From the NCBI GenBank assembly GCA_035510605.1, contig DATKGW010000010.1, positions 1 to 23,114 of the forward strand: DNA of 23,114 nucleotides, read 5' to 3'. Shown here piece by piece: positions 5,856-12,951 of the stretch; position 1 is the stretch's first letter; each line of letters starts with the position of its first letter. Both the position numbers and the translations under genes were made by a program. The notes beneath the pieces are model-generated. The model saw only the letters and a list, made by a program, of their open reading frames with translations. It was not told where the DNA came from and did not search any database. The stretch comes from DATKGW01 sp035510605 (lineage in GTDB: Bacteria; Patescibacteriota; Saccharimonadia; Saccharimonadales; CAIOMD01).

Positions 5856-7406
5856 ATGAAAAGAATATTTTCGTATTTGCCAAAAAAAGTTCTGTTTGCT
5901 ATCGCAACAGTAGCTGCAATTGCAGGTATTGCCGTTGGCGTTCAAGCTGGTTTTGGCCCTGATAGACCAACATACACAATGGCCGTACCGGCCGATCACA
6001 TTACCTTCAACTCGATTACAGATAATCCTGTTGCCGGTGATGAAAGAGCGTTTTTAAAAGGTGCAATAGATGGTGCTGCTGGATTTACCGACCCGGTAAC
6101 CGGTGCCGCCGATGGCCAAGAGATTACTTTGCAGATGTATGTGCATAACAATGCTGCATCTAACTTGAATCTTAAGGCTCTAAACACCACAGTTCGCGTT
6201 GCTTTGCCAACAACCGGCAGCCGAACTCAAACCGTAACCGGTTATATAAGTGCCGATAATGCTACACCCGGAACGGTTAGCGACACATTGGACTTAACTG
6301 GTGCTAACAACGGTTCTTTTGAGCTGGAATATATTCCCGGTTCAGCCGAGTTTACCAACAATGTCTTTAAAAATGGTACACCACTAGCTGATAGCATCGT
6401 TACAACCGGTGCATTGGTTGGTTATGACAAAATGGACGGTGTCATACCTGGTTGTACAGAATATTCTGGTTGGGTAACTTTAAAAGTTAAGGTTAAAATG
6501 CCTAACTATGCTGTCCAAAAATCAGTTCGCCTTAAAGGTGAGGGAGCTGACAAATGGCGCGAAAGTGCAAATGTTAAGATTGGTGATACTGTGCAATGGC
6601 TTGTAAAAGTCAGCAACATTGGTAACACGGATCTAAAAAACATAATTGTACTAGATCAACTGCCGCCTTATATGTCAGTTGTGCCCGGAACTGTAAAGTT
6701 GATAGATGGTGGTGCCTATACTGACACCAATCCATATATCTATCCGAATAGTGCCATCCAAGAAAAAGACGGTAAGGTTTATGTAAATGTTAACAGTGGT
6801 GATTATGCCCCAGGTAGCATAGCTTATGTAATGTTTGACGCTGTAGTTAAAGATGACAAAGCTATCGAATGTGGTAACCAGCTGCTTTATAATATTGCTT
6901 ATGCCACTCCGGAAGGTCTGGGTGCCGTTAGCGACACTGCTCAGGTTATCGTTGTAAATGAACAACCTTGTGAGCAACCAACAAAACCGGTTTATAGTTG
7001 TGACGAACTAAACGTTACTACTATCGGCGGCCGTGAAATTGAAGCCCAAGTTAAGACCACCGCATTAAATGGTGCCAAGCTTAATAATATTACCTATAGT
7101 TTTGGTAATGGCTCTCAAAATCTGGTAACCGATAAAAGTACAGTTAATTACACCTATGCCAGTGATGGAACCTATACCATAAAAGCTGTTCCAAGCTTTA
7201 CGGTAGATGGTAAAACCGTTACTGCTACAAGCGACAACTGTGTTAAGACTGTATCTTTCCAAAGCAACACACCCGTAACTCCACCTAGTGTATTACCAAA
7301 TACCGGTGGTGGTAGTGCAGGTACCTTAATCGGTCTGTTTGCCGGTTCAACTGCTATTGGTACTTTAGGCTATCGCTTTTTGGCGATTCGCCGACAAGGC
7401 CGCTAA
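5856..7406 (+). CDS. LPXTG-type (LPNTG) sortase-anchored surface protein with DUF11-like and PKD-like domains
   Basis: 516 aa. The N-terminus (MKRIFSYLPKK, then a hydrophobic run ending near VQAG) is a Sec signal peptide, mature from about residue 31. The middle (about 35-220) is beta-rich and Thr/Asn-rich. Residues about 220-365 look like a DUF11 'conserved repeat' domain (KVSNIGNTDLKNIIVLDQLP). Residues about 378-465 resemble a PKD-like Ig fold (YTYASDGTYTIKA). The C-terminus has LPNTG at 480-484, a hydrophobic span and an RRQGR tail, the classic cell-wall sorting signal. A sortase would cut between Thr and Gly and attach the protein to the wall or a pilus. No sortase gene is in the window. 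It is monocistronic: strong promoter upstream, strong terminator downstream. An adhesin or S-layer-like role is an inference. Confidence 0.88.
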   Translation: MKRIFSYLPKKVLFAIATVAAIAGIAVGVQAGFGPDRPTYTMAVPADHITFNSITDNPVAGDERAFLKGAIDGAAGFTDPVTGAADGQEITLQMYVHNNAASNLNLKALNTTVRVALPTTGSRTQTVTGYISADNATPGTVSDTLDLTGANNGSFELEYIPGSAEFTNNVFKNGTPLADSIVTTGALVGYDKMDGVIPGCTEYSGWVTLKVKVKMPNYAVQKSVRLKGEGADKWRESANVKIGDTVQWLVKVSNIGNTDLKNIIVLDQLPPYMSVVPGTVKLIDGGAYTDTNPYIYPNSAIQEKDGKVYVNVNSGDYAPGSIAYVMFDAVVKDDKAIECGNQLLYNIAYATPEGLGAVSDTAQVIVVNEQPCEQPTKPVYSCDELNVTTIGGREIEAQVKTTALNGAKLNNITYSFGNGSQNLVTDKSTVNYTYASDGTYTIKAVPSFTVDGKTVTATSDNCVKTVSFQSNTPVTPPSVLPNTGGGSAGTLIGLFAGSTAIGTLGYRFLAIRRQGR

Positions 7407-7512
7407 ATAGCCAAAGCGTTTGTGTGGATAAATGCTAGCTTTGTAAGAAAAAACATGCTAGTGTTTACCACGAACGTGGAGCTGCTAGACTGACCGCGTA
7501 AAACTCAAAATT

Positions 7513-7543
7513 AAAGACCCCTGTTTTTGCAGGGGTCTTTTTT
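7513..7543 (+). terminator. Intrinsic terminator after the LPNTG gene
   Basis: AAAGACCCCTG pairs with CAGGGGTCTTT around a 6-nt T-rich loop, followed by a T run. The 106 nt between the stop at 7406 and this hairpin also hold CCACG/CGTGG (7468-7479) and three GCTAG motifs. A long structured 3' UTR or a small RNA is possible. Confidence 0.9.
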
Positions 7544-7567
7544 GTTGGTTAAAAACAAAGCTAAGTA

Positions 7568-7596
7568 TTGCTAGATATTCAAGAAAATGGTATAAT
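7568..7596 (+). promoter_or_regulatory. Extended -10 promoter for a leaderless gene
   Basis: TTGCTA (7568-7573), 17 nt, then TATAAT (7591-7596) preceded by TGG. The ATG at 7604 begins 8 nt after the -10, where transcription should start. No Shine-Dalgarno site could fit, so the mRNA is very probably leaderless. Confidence 0.8.
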
Positions 7597-7603
7597 ATAT
7601 ATT

Positions 7604-8761
7604 ATGTTTATTGAAATACCGAAAGAAATTATTACAAACACGGATAACAGATCTGTAGTTTTAACGCCAGAACTGGTGGTGGCAATACCAGATATCGATG
7701 AAGCTTTTAAACAAGTCGATAAAAAATTTTTAGATAATCCCGAGAATTATCTGTCGAACATTGAAGATTCGGTTTTTACTTTTCATTCAAGTGAAGGAGA
7801 AGACGTTGCGTGTTCGTTGCTTTATGGGCCGATGAGTAAACCTGATGAGTTATTAGTAATTTTTGCCCCATTTTCTGATACAGCACCAAAAAGCCAATCA
7901 TCTGATATTTATGGATTCGTTACTTCAAACATTAAAAACGGACTTTTTGTCAAAGAGAAAGCTTCACCAAATAGCTGGAGCCAATCAACCAAGTCTGCTG
8001 TTATTTTTGAGTTGCTTGAGGCCTTGGGTAAAGGTATGCCAGTTTTAACCATATATAGCCCGATATCTACAGGTGCTTTTAGTACCTTGGAACGTAAATC
8101 TATAAAAAATGGTGATTTTACACCCGTGGCAAGAATTACTCTAGAAGCCATTGCCGCAGCGCAAGACCGGTTGCACGGCCCAAAAAGTGAGACTCAAATA
8201 GATAAACACAATATTAGCGGCGCTTCATTAGGTTCCAGCAATGGTATAGGTGCTGCAGAAGGGTTAGTAAGGAATGGCCGTGAAGTTTATACTGTTACGG
8301 CTCAGGAGTTGATATTAGGTCCGAAGAATTTGCGTAACCTTGGGAAACGCTTTACTACTCACGGTATAGTAGGAGCTGCATCTGAAGAGAATTACTCAAG
8401 AGATTATCCAATAATACAAGAGCCGGCGATTAGAAGGACAATTGACAAAAAGGGCTCGGAATTATTTGGAACTTATTCAAGAGTCGTAAAAGCCATGAAG
8501 CCAGTTTATATGAAGGGACTTACAAAACCCGAAGCAATCGTTAGATCGGTAGAATATTTATTAGATAATAATGTTAATCTCCTTGCGGCGATAGCAGAGA
8601 ATGATGCCATGTCGTATCAAACGCGAGATTATTTACCGGAGGGTGTGGATGTTGTTAATCTAAGAGGTGAAAAAGGCCAAAAACTTGGGCATATTGTGGA
8701 TGAACATGTGGCTTTAAGTGCGCTGGTGGTTGCATTGAACGTTATGAGAGGCAAGGGATAA
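7604..8761 (+). CDS. Alpha/beta-hydrolase-like protein, unknown substrate
   Basis: 385 aa from ATG 7604. An in-frame TTG at 7568 is part of the -35 box, so it is not the start. No signal peptide or membrane segment is seen. The order of elements fits an alpha/beta hydrolase: a strand LLVIFAPF near residue 85, a nucleophile elbow GASLGS (GxSxG) near 206, a candidate acid Asp in AENDAMS near 333 and a candidate catalytic His in LGHIVDEH near 361. The fold and triad are inferred from motif order and are not proven. The substrate (ester, peptide or lipid) cannot be told. It stands alone between two terminator/promoter boundaries, with tRNA-Glu downstream. It could instead be a non-enzymatic relative if the spacing is coincidental. 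Confidence 0.7.
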   Translation: MFIEIPKEIITNTDNRSVVLTPELVVAIPDIDEAFKQVDKKFLDNPENYLSNIEDSVFTFHSSEGEDVACSLLYGPMSKPDELLVIFAPFSDTAPKSQSSDIYGFVTSNIKNGLFVKEKASPNSWSQSTKSAVIFELLEALGKGMPVLTIYSPISTGAFSTLERKSIKNGDFTPVARITLEAIAAAQDRLHGPKSETQIDKHNISGASLGSSNGIGAAEGLVRNGREVYTVTAQELILGPKNLRNLGKRFTTHGIVGAASEENYSRDYPIIQEPAIRRTIDKKGSELFGTYSRVVKAMKPVYMKGLTKPEAIVRSVEYLLDNNVNLLAAIAENDAMSYQTRDYLPEGVDVVNLRGEKGQKLGHIVDEHVALSALVVALNVMRGKG

Positions 8762-8794
8762 CATCTCTACACAAGTAAGGTGCTGGTTTGATAT

Positions 8795-8823
8795 TAGACA
8801 AATCACCCCTGTTTTGATACAAT
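8795..8823 (+). promoter_or_regulatory. Promoter of tRNA-Glu
   Basis: TAGACA (8795-8800), 17 nt, TACAAT (8818-8823) with TGA just before (extended -10). The start is about 8830, some 8 nt before the mature tRNA 5' end. Confidence 0.8.
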
Positions 8824-8837
8824 TCTGAGGCTAACTC

Positions 8838-8912
8838 GGCCCCATCTTCTAATGGTTAGGAAATCGGGTTTTCATCCCGGCAATAGGAGTTCGATTCTCC
8901 TTGGGGTCACCA
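8838..8912 (+). tRNA. tRNA-Glu (anticodon TTC)
   Basis: The acceptor stem GGCCCCA (8838-8844) pairs with TGGGGTC (8902-8908, one G-U), with discriminator A and an encoded CCA (8910-8912). The anticodon stem TCGGG (8864-8868) pairs with CCCGG (8876-8880). The 7-nt loop TTTTCAT holds anticodon TTC at 8871-8873, reading GAA/GAG. The T-arm contains AGGAG TTCGATT CTCCT with a canonical TTCGA loop. Length 75 nt including CCA. It is flanked by its own promoter and terminator. Confidence 0.97.
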
Positions 8913-8914
8913 AA

Positions 8915-8949
8915 TCAAAGCCACCCACTTTTGTGGGTGTTTTTGATTG
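8915..8949 (+). terminator. Intrinsic terminator of tRNA-Glu
   Basis: CACCCAC (8922-8928) and GTGGGTG (8933-8939) form a perfect stem with a TTTT loop and are followed by TTTTT. Flanking AATCAAA and TTTGATT can extend the stem. Confidence 0.9.
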
Positions 8950-9178
8950 GTGCTTTCGCATGGCGAAAGTCGAATTCCTAAGGCAGTTCGTGAAGCGATT
9001 AGCAGAAATAGTCGGGCGCATAACCCCGACGCTTTCTCTTTTAGTTAATCAATGCGATTCTAGAGACGTTTGTATCTCTGATATAGCTCATCATTTCAGA
9101 CACGCACAACCATCACTTTAACGAAGCCTAACGTGTTTACCCCTATTCAAACTAAAACATTTAAGCTTTAATTAAAGT
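8950..9178 (+). other. Gene-poor spacer with two hairpins
   Basis: No credible gene is present. The long frame crossing the tRNA (8852-9121) is not a protein. Two inverted repeats are seen: CTTTCGC/GCGAAAG (8953-8969), and GTCGGG with CCCGAC (9011-9029) followed by a T-rich run, possibly a second weak terminator. No clear promoter for the next gene was found. Confidence 0.4.
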
Positions 9179-9193
9179 AGGAGGGCAAAATAA

Positions 9194-9730
9194 ATGCCAA
9201 AACTAAATCCAAAAATTAGACAAATACCAAAACCAAAACCAATGCTTAACACCTATATGCAGGTACCATATTTACTTGGTGGGGCTGTGATTACGGCAAC
9301 GATAATAGTAGGTGGGGTATTCGCTTACAAGCATTTTAATAAACCGACACCGGTCCAAAATACTACAAATACACAAACGACTGTCACACCAATATCAAGT
9401 TACGTGGGGACTTACACTGGGGCTACTCATGTGGCTCAAGGCCTGGCTGACGTCACGATTACAGTTAGCGGATCAACCATAACTGGTAAGGGAACTTTTA
9501 ACGGCACCGTGTATGGTTATGCCGTCTCGGCACCAATATCGCTTAGCGGCACGGTCGCGGCAAGCGGAGCAGTTTCTATCGGAGTATCTGGCTCGGGTAT
9601 GGTTGAGGGGCAGTCTTATACTGCCGGAGGATCGGCGATAGGCCAAATTACAGGCAACACTATGACTTGCACATATAGCGTGGTAGCGGCAGGCGAATCC
9701 TTTAATGGCAATATCACATTGACTAAATAG
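9194..9730 (+). CDS. Membrane-anchored beta-rich small protein, hypothetical
   Basis: 178 aa; AGGAGG (9179-9184) lies 9 nt before the ATG. The N-terminus is basic and Pro-rich (PKLNPKIRQIPKPKPM), followed by one hydrophobic span about residues 25-47 that should anchor the protein with its C-terminus outside. The external part (about 70-178) is low in charge, rich in Gly/Ser/Thr/Val and alternating, and reads as a small beta barrel or sandwich (VTITVSGSTITGKGTF). No catalytic motif and no family is recognised. It is monocistronic, with a terminator directly after it. A role in the envelope is inferred only from topology. Confidence 0.75.
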   Translation: MPKLNPKIRQIPKPKPMLNTYMQVPYLLGGAVITATIIVGGVFAYKHFNKPTPVQNTTNTQTTVTPISSYVGTYTGATHVAQGLADVTITVSGSTITGKGTFNGTVYGYAVSAPISLSGTVAASGAVSIGVSGSGMVEGQSYTAGGSAIGQITGNTMTCTYSVVAAGESFNGNITLTK

Positions 9731-9735
9731 TAATC

Positions 9736-9772
9736 AACCAATAATTATTTGGTTTTTAAGGGTTTTTTCGAA
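9736..9772 (+). terminator. Terminator after the anchored beta-rich gene
   Basis: AACCAA (9736-9741) and TTGGTT (9749-9754) form a stem with loop TAATTAT, followed by TTT and, after AAGGG, a second T run. The stem is short, but its position just after a stop fits. Confidence 0.6.
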
Positions 9773-9811
9773 CCAATCGGGTTAAGAACTGTTCTCTATT
9801 TCAACTGCCTC

Positions 9812-9820
9812 TGTTATACT
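9812..9820 (+). promoter_or_regulatory. Extended -10 of the pyruvate kinase gene
   Basis: TATACT (9815-9820) is preceded by TGT. The ATG at 9830 follows after 9 nt, giving a leader of 0-3 nt. No convincing -35 is seen; an extended -10 can compensate for this. Confidence 0.6.
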
Positions 9821-9829
9821 AAAACTAAT

Positions 9830-11290
9830 ATGGGGGTGGAAAAATCAAAATCTAACGTGACAGAAGTCGCGCCCAAAGTATCGGTAGGCAGTTTTAAACG
9901 TACAAAAATTATTGCTACAATCGGGCCGGTGACTAACAGTTACGAGGCGATTTTGGGGTTGATTAAAGCCGGTGCTAATGCCATCCGGCTTAACTTTAGC
10001 TACGGTATAAACGAAGACCGCGACCAGCAAATTGTCTGGATTCGCCAGGCCAGCCAAGAGCTTAATAAACCCGTGGCTATAATTCAGGATTTACAGGGAC
10101 CAAAAATTCGCCTGGGTGATTTTGAGGGTGTGGTGCCTGTTCAAAAAGGCCAAAGTCTGCGCTTTAGAATGAATGCCGACTATTCCAGAGAAGGCGTGTT
10201 CCCGACACAGTATGATTTAAGCAAAAAAATTAAACGGGGCGAGCAACTACATCTTTATGATGGTAAAGTACGTACTACTGTTACCAGTGTTTTAAATTCG
10301 GTTGTGCACGTTAGGGCCGAAAATGATGGTATTTTAATTGCCCGCAAAGGCATAAATTTACCGGATACCGATTTTGAGGGTGATATTTTAACCGAGAAAG
10401 ACCGCCAGGATATTGCTTACGGCGTTCAACATGATTTCGATTACGTAGCTTTAAGTTTTGTGCAATCAGCCAAAGACATTCATTTGCTTAGGCGGCAGCT
10501 TAGAAATTTGGGCAGCGGGGCAAAAATAATTGCCAAGATAGAAACCAAATCCGCCACTGAAAATCTGGAAGATATTATTGAGGAAGCCGATGCCATAATG
10601 GTTGCCCGGGGCGATTTAGCTATCGAAATCGGATTAGAATCGGTACCGATACTGCAGCGTAAAATTATCAATTTGGGTTTGAAATATGGCCGGCCGACCA
10701 TTGTTGCGACTCAAATGCTGGCCAGTATGGCCGAAAGCCCGGAACCCACCCGGGCGGAAGTAAGCGATATTGCCACCGCAGTTTTGATTGGTACCGATGC
10801 TATGATGCTTAGCGATGAAACGGCCGCCGGCCAATATCCGTTAGAAGCTGTCGGGGTAATGAAAAAAATCATCCGTTACACGCAGGATAATTCTGAATCG
10901 GGCAAAACCACGGCGGAACTTCCGAGTATTACCTGTAGCCGCCAAGATGCCATATCCAGAGCCATCGTTATGCTGGCGGATTCTATAAATGCGGCAGCTA
11001 TTATTGCCGAAACCAAAAGTGGTGCTACAGCTTTAAAAATTGCCGCCCAGCGCCCCAGCCAACCGATAATCGCTGTTACCAGTAACCCACGGGTTGCCCA
11101 GCAACTGGCAATTTTATATGGTTGCATAAGCTTTATTCGTAAGGATGAATTGACTCAAGCCACCAAATTAACCGATTGGTTAAAACTACATAGAGTATTA
11201 AAAAAGGGTGATATGGTGGTGACGGCCTCTGGCCGGCATCCGGGCGTGGTCGGTACAACCGACACCATAAAAGTTCGGGTTCTGGAGTAA
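9830..11290 (+). CDS. pyk: Pyruvate kinase
   Basis: 486 aa from ATG 9830. The frame extends upstream to 9749, but those codons lie in the terminator and promoter. It catalyses phosphoenolpyruvate + ADP to pyruvate + ATP, the last ATP-forming step of glycolysis, in the cytoplasm. Motifs include ATIGP near residue 29, RLNFSYG at 53-59, DLQGPKIR at 87-94, KIETKSATENLEDI, ARGDLAIEIG and ATQMLASM...PTRAE, with the C-terminal domain (TASGRHPGVVGTTD) present. Two residues are of interest. Position 58 is Tyr where most enzymes have His (NFSHG). Lys 92 lies where potassium-dependent enzymes have Glu (rabbit muscle Glu117), as in potassium-independent enzymes. tpiA follows after 80 nt and may be partly co-transcribed. 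Confidence 0.97.
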   Translation: MGVEKSKSNVTEVAPKVSVGSFKRTKIIATIGPVTNSYEAILGLIKAGANAIRLNFSYGINEDRDQQIVWIRQASQELNKPVAIIQDLQGPKIRLGDFEGVVPVQKGQSLRFRMNADYSREGVFPTQYDLSKKIKRGEQLHLYDGKVRTTVTSVLNSVVHVRAENDGILIARKGINLPDTDFEGDILTEKDRQDIAYGVQHDFDYVALSFVQSAKDIHLLRRQLRNLGSGAKIIAKIETKSATENLEDIIEEADAIMVARGDLAIEIGLESVPILQRKIINLGLKYGRPTIVATQMLASMAESPEPTRAEVSDIATAVLIGTDAMMLSDETAAGQYPLEAVGVMKKIIRYTQDNSESGKTTAELPSITCSRQDAISRAIVMLADSINAAAIIAETKSGATALKIAAQRPSQPIIAVTSNPRVAQQLAILYGCISFIRKDELTQATKLTDWLKLHRVLKKGDMVVTASGRHPGVVGTTDTIKVRVLE

Positions 11291-11316
11291 AAAAGATGGT
11301 AAAAGGGCTAAACCCA

Positions 11317-11325
11317 TGCTAGTAT
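11317..11325 (+). promoter_or_regulatory. Possible extended -10 upstream of tpiA
   Basis: TGC followed by TAGTAT (11320-11325) in the 80-nt pyk-tpiA gap would start transcription near 11332. No good -35 is visible, so the evidence is weak. Confidence 0.3.
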
Positions 11326-11370
11326 CGCAGTTAAGCATATACATTTTAAAATCAACGGGATAAGAGAAAA

Positions 11371-12159
11371 ATGCGTAGAATTTTGATAGTTGGAAACTGG
11401 AAAATGCACCTTAATGTGTCACAGTCTAGCTTACTGGCTCACCGGTTGCAAAAACGAATTGATAACCATCATGAGGTTGAAGTGGTTTTTGCCCCCAGCA
11501 TGCTGGCTTTGCAACCACTTAGCGTACAAATCGACAGGCGTAAGTTTAGGCTAGCGGCTCAAAATGCTTACCATAAAGACGAAGGTGCCTATACCGGCGA
11601 AGTATCATTCACTATGCTCCAGGAATTGGTGCATTACTCAATTGTCGGCCATTCGGAACGACGCAACATTTTTAATGAATCCTTAAGAGATGTAACCGCC
11701 AAAGTGGCAGCTGCTTTCAGGAACGGCATTGTGCCGATATTATGTGTCGGAGAGACAACCAACGAACGCTTGGCGGGTGAGACCAATCAGGTTTTGCATG
11801 ATCAAGTGGTGACGGCTTTAATGAATGTTACCTCACCGGAAATTGAAAATCTGGTGGTGGCTTATGAACCGGTTTGGGCAATCGGTACCGGTAATATTGC
11901 CAAGCCAGCCCAGATTGAGGCCGCCGCCAAAGTTATTCGTCACAATATTTCCGAACTGTATGGTAACCGAGCTGCTGAATCTGTTCGAGTGCTTTATGGT
12001 GGTAGTGTCACTGCCGATACGGCCGGCGGTTTTTTGCGAGCCAAAGGTATTGACGGGCTGCTGGTCGGTGATGCCAGCCTTAATTATCATCAATTTTCGG
12101 GTATTGTAGAGGCGGCTTATAACACTATTCACGGCCAAAAAACACAAGGAGATAATTAG
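11371..12159 (+). CDS. tpiA: Triosephosphate isomerase
   Basis: 262 aa, close to the usual 250. It interconverts dihydroxyacetone phosphate and glyceraldehyde 3-phosphate. The catalytic elements are all visible: NWKMH at residues 9-13 (substrate-binding Asn and Lys), the catalytic His in SIVGHSERR, the catalytic Glu in AYEPVWAIGTG with flexible loop 6, and the phosphate-binding LYGGSV near the C-terminus. No clear Shine-Dalgarno site precedes the ATG. The next gene starts 3 nt after the stop, so the two are co-transcribed. The neighbouring pyk forms a small glycolytic cluster with it. Confidence 0.97.
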   Translation: MRRILIVGNWKMHLNVSQSSLLAHRLQKRIDNHHEVEVVFAPSMLALQPLSVQIDRRKFRLAAQNAYHKDEGAYTGEVSFTMLQELVHYSIVGHSERRNIFNESLRDVTAKVAAAFRNGIVPILCVGETTNERLAGETNQVLHDQVVTALMNVTSPEIENLVVAYEPVWAIGTGNIAKPAQIEAAAKVIRHNISELYGNRAAESVRVLYGGSVTADTAGGFLRAKGIDGLLVGDASLNYHQFSGIVEAAYNTIHGQKTQGDN

Positions 12160-12161
12160 TT

Positions 12162-12881
12162 ATGGATTCTGATACAAAGAAGAAATATTTTGATGTTGCC
12201 AAACCGGCGCCGTCGGCTCCGAGCGTGCATTTACAAAATCGGCAAACTCTAAAACCCGATCCCGAAATAGCCAAAAAAGCTTCCAAAGAAATTGAAGCTG
12301 CCAGTGATACTTTATTGGATCCGGCCAATTCTAATCCGCCGGCAGCCTTACCCGTATCACACCCTGATTTAAAAATTGATAAATCGGCTAGCGAAACGAC
12401 GGATGAGGCAGCCACCTCGGAATCAACCGAAGAAAATACCGATAAAACAGCCGATAAAACTGAAGATATTCCCGCGGTGGATCCACTGCCCGGCACTGTA
12501 AAAGAAGAGGTTTCCGAAAAAGAGGAAACCCCCAAAGATGAATCAACCGAAGAAAAACCAGAGACCGAAGATGAGAATGAACCGAAAACCGAACCGGCTG
12601 ATGAATCTAAAGATGCAAAAGATGAACCGGATACTCCGGCTCCACCAAAAGAACGGTACGCTGCCACTGACGCTTTGCCGGATCCTGGTGAAAAAGCCGC
12701 CGTCGAGGCCAAAGAGACTATGCAGGACCCTAAAATTTTTGATACCAAAGAATATTACGTGCCGATTGGCAATACCCACCATGGTCACGGCCACCTAAAA
12801 GCAGCTTTATTGTTTGGAGTGATTTGTGCTGTAGTGGTAATTGGTGCAGCAATTTACATAATGTCTCGGCTTGCTAAATAG
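12162..12881 (+). CDS. Acidic, disordered, C-terminally tail-anchored protein; unknown function
   Basis: 239 aa. Residues 1-200 are strongly acidic low-complexity sequence, rich in Glu, Asp, Lys, Pro, Thr and Ser (for example TDEAATSESTEENTDKTAD), with no folded domain visible. Just before the membrane is a His-rich patch (HHGHGH), then one hydrophobic span near residues 215-235 and a short basic end (SRLAK). No N-terminal signal is present, so the topology is tail-anchored: a long cytoplasmic acidic arm on a C-terminal anchor. AAGGAG (12146-12151) lies inside the end of tpiA, 10 nt before the ATG. The tight coupling to tpiA is puzzling, and a functional link to glycolysis is not shown. The His patch could bind metal, which is a guess. 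Confidence 0.75.
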   Translation: MDSDTKKKYFDVAKPAPSAPSVHLQNRQTLKPDPEIAKKASKEIEAASDTLLDPANSNPPAALPVSHPDLKIDKSASETTDEAATSESTEENTDKTADKTEDIPAVDPLPGTVKEEVSEKEETPKDESTEEKPETEDENEPKTEPADESKDAKDEPDTPAPPKERYAATDALPDPGEKAAVEAKETMQDPKIFDTKEYYVPIGNTHHGHGHLKAALLFGVICAVVVIGAAIYIMSRLAK

Positions 12882-12934
12882 CATATTATTTGACAGTTAA
12901 CCTATAATCCACAACAGTTTTTAACGTGGTCAAT

Positions 12935-12943
12935 TGGTACAAT
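12935..12943 (+). promoter_or_regulatory. Extended -10 of the uvrD gene
   Basis: TGG followed by TACAAT (12938-12943), with the ATG at 12952 after 8 nt. No ribosome site is present, consistent with a leaderless or nearly leaderless mRNA. Confidence 0.6.
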
Positions 12944-12951
12944 AATAAGAA

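Noticed and set aside
8852..9121. 89-codon open frame overlapping the tRNA
   Set aside because: It begins inside tRNA-Glu and runs through its terminator; no protein features are visible.
9749..9829. Upstream extension of pyruvate kinase (27 extra codons)
   Set aside because: These codons coincide with a terminator and the extended -10 promoter, and pyruvate kinases do not have such an extension.
12125..12748. 207-codon minus-strand frame, Ser-rich
   Set aside because: It is the complement of the low-complexity acidic gene; Glu/Asp/Lys codons give long Ser/Phe/Val antisense frames. No promoter or ribosome site is seen.
12890..12908. TTGACA followed by TATAAT upstream of uvrD
   Set aside because: The two boxes are only a few bases apart, far below the 16-19 nt needed for one promoter. 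The TGGTACAAT nearer the start is preferred.
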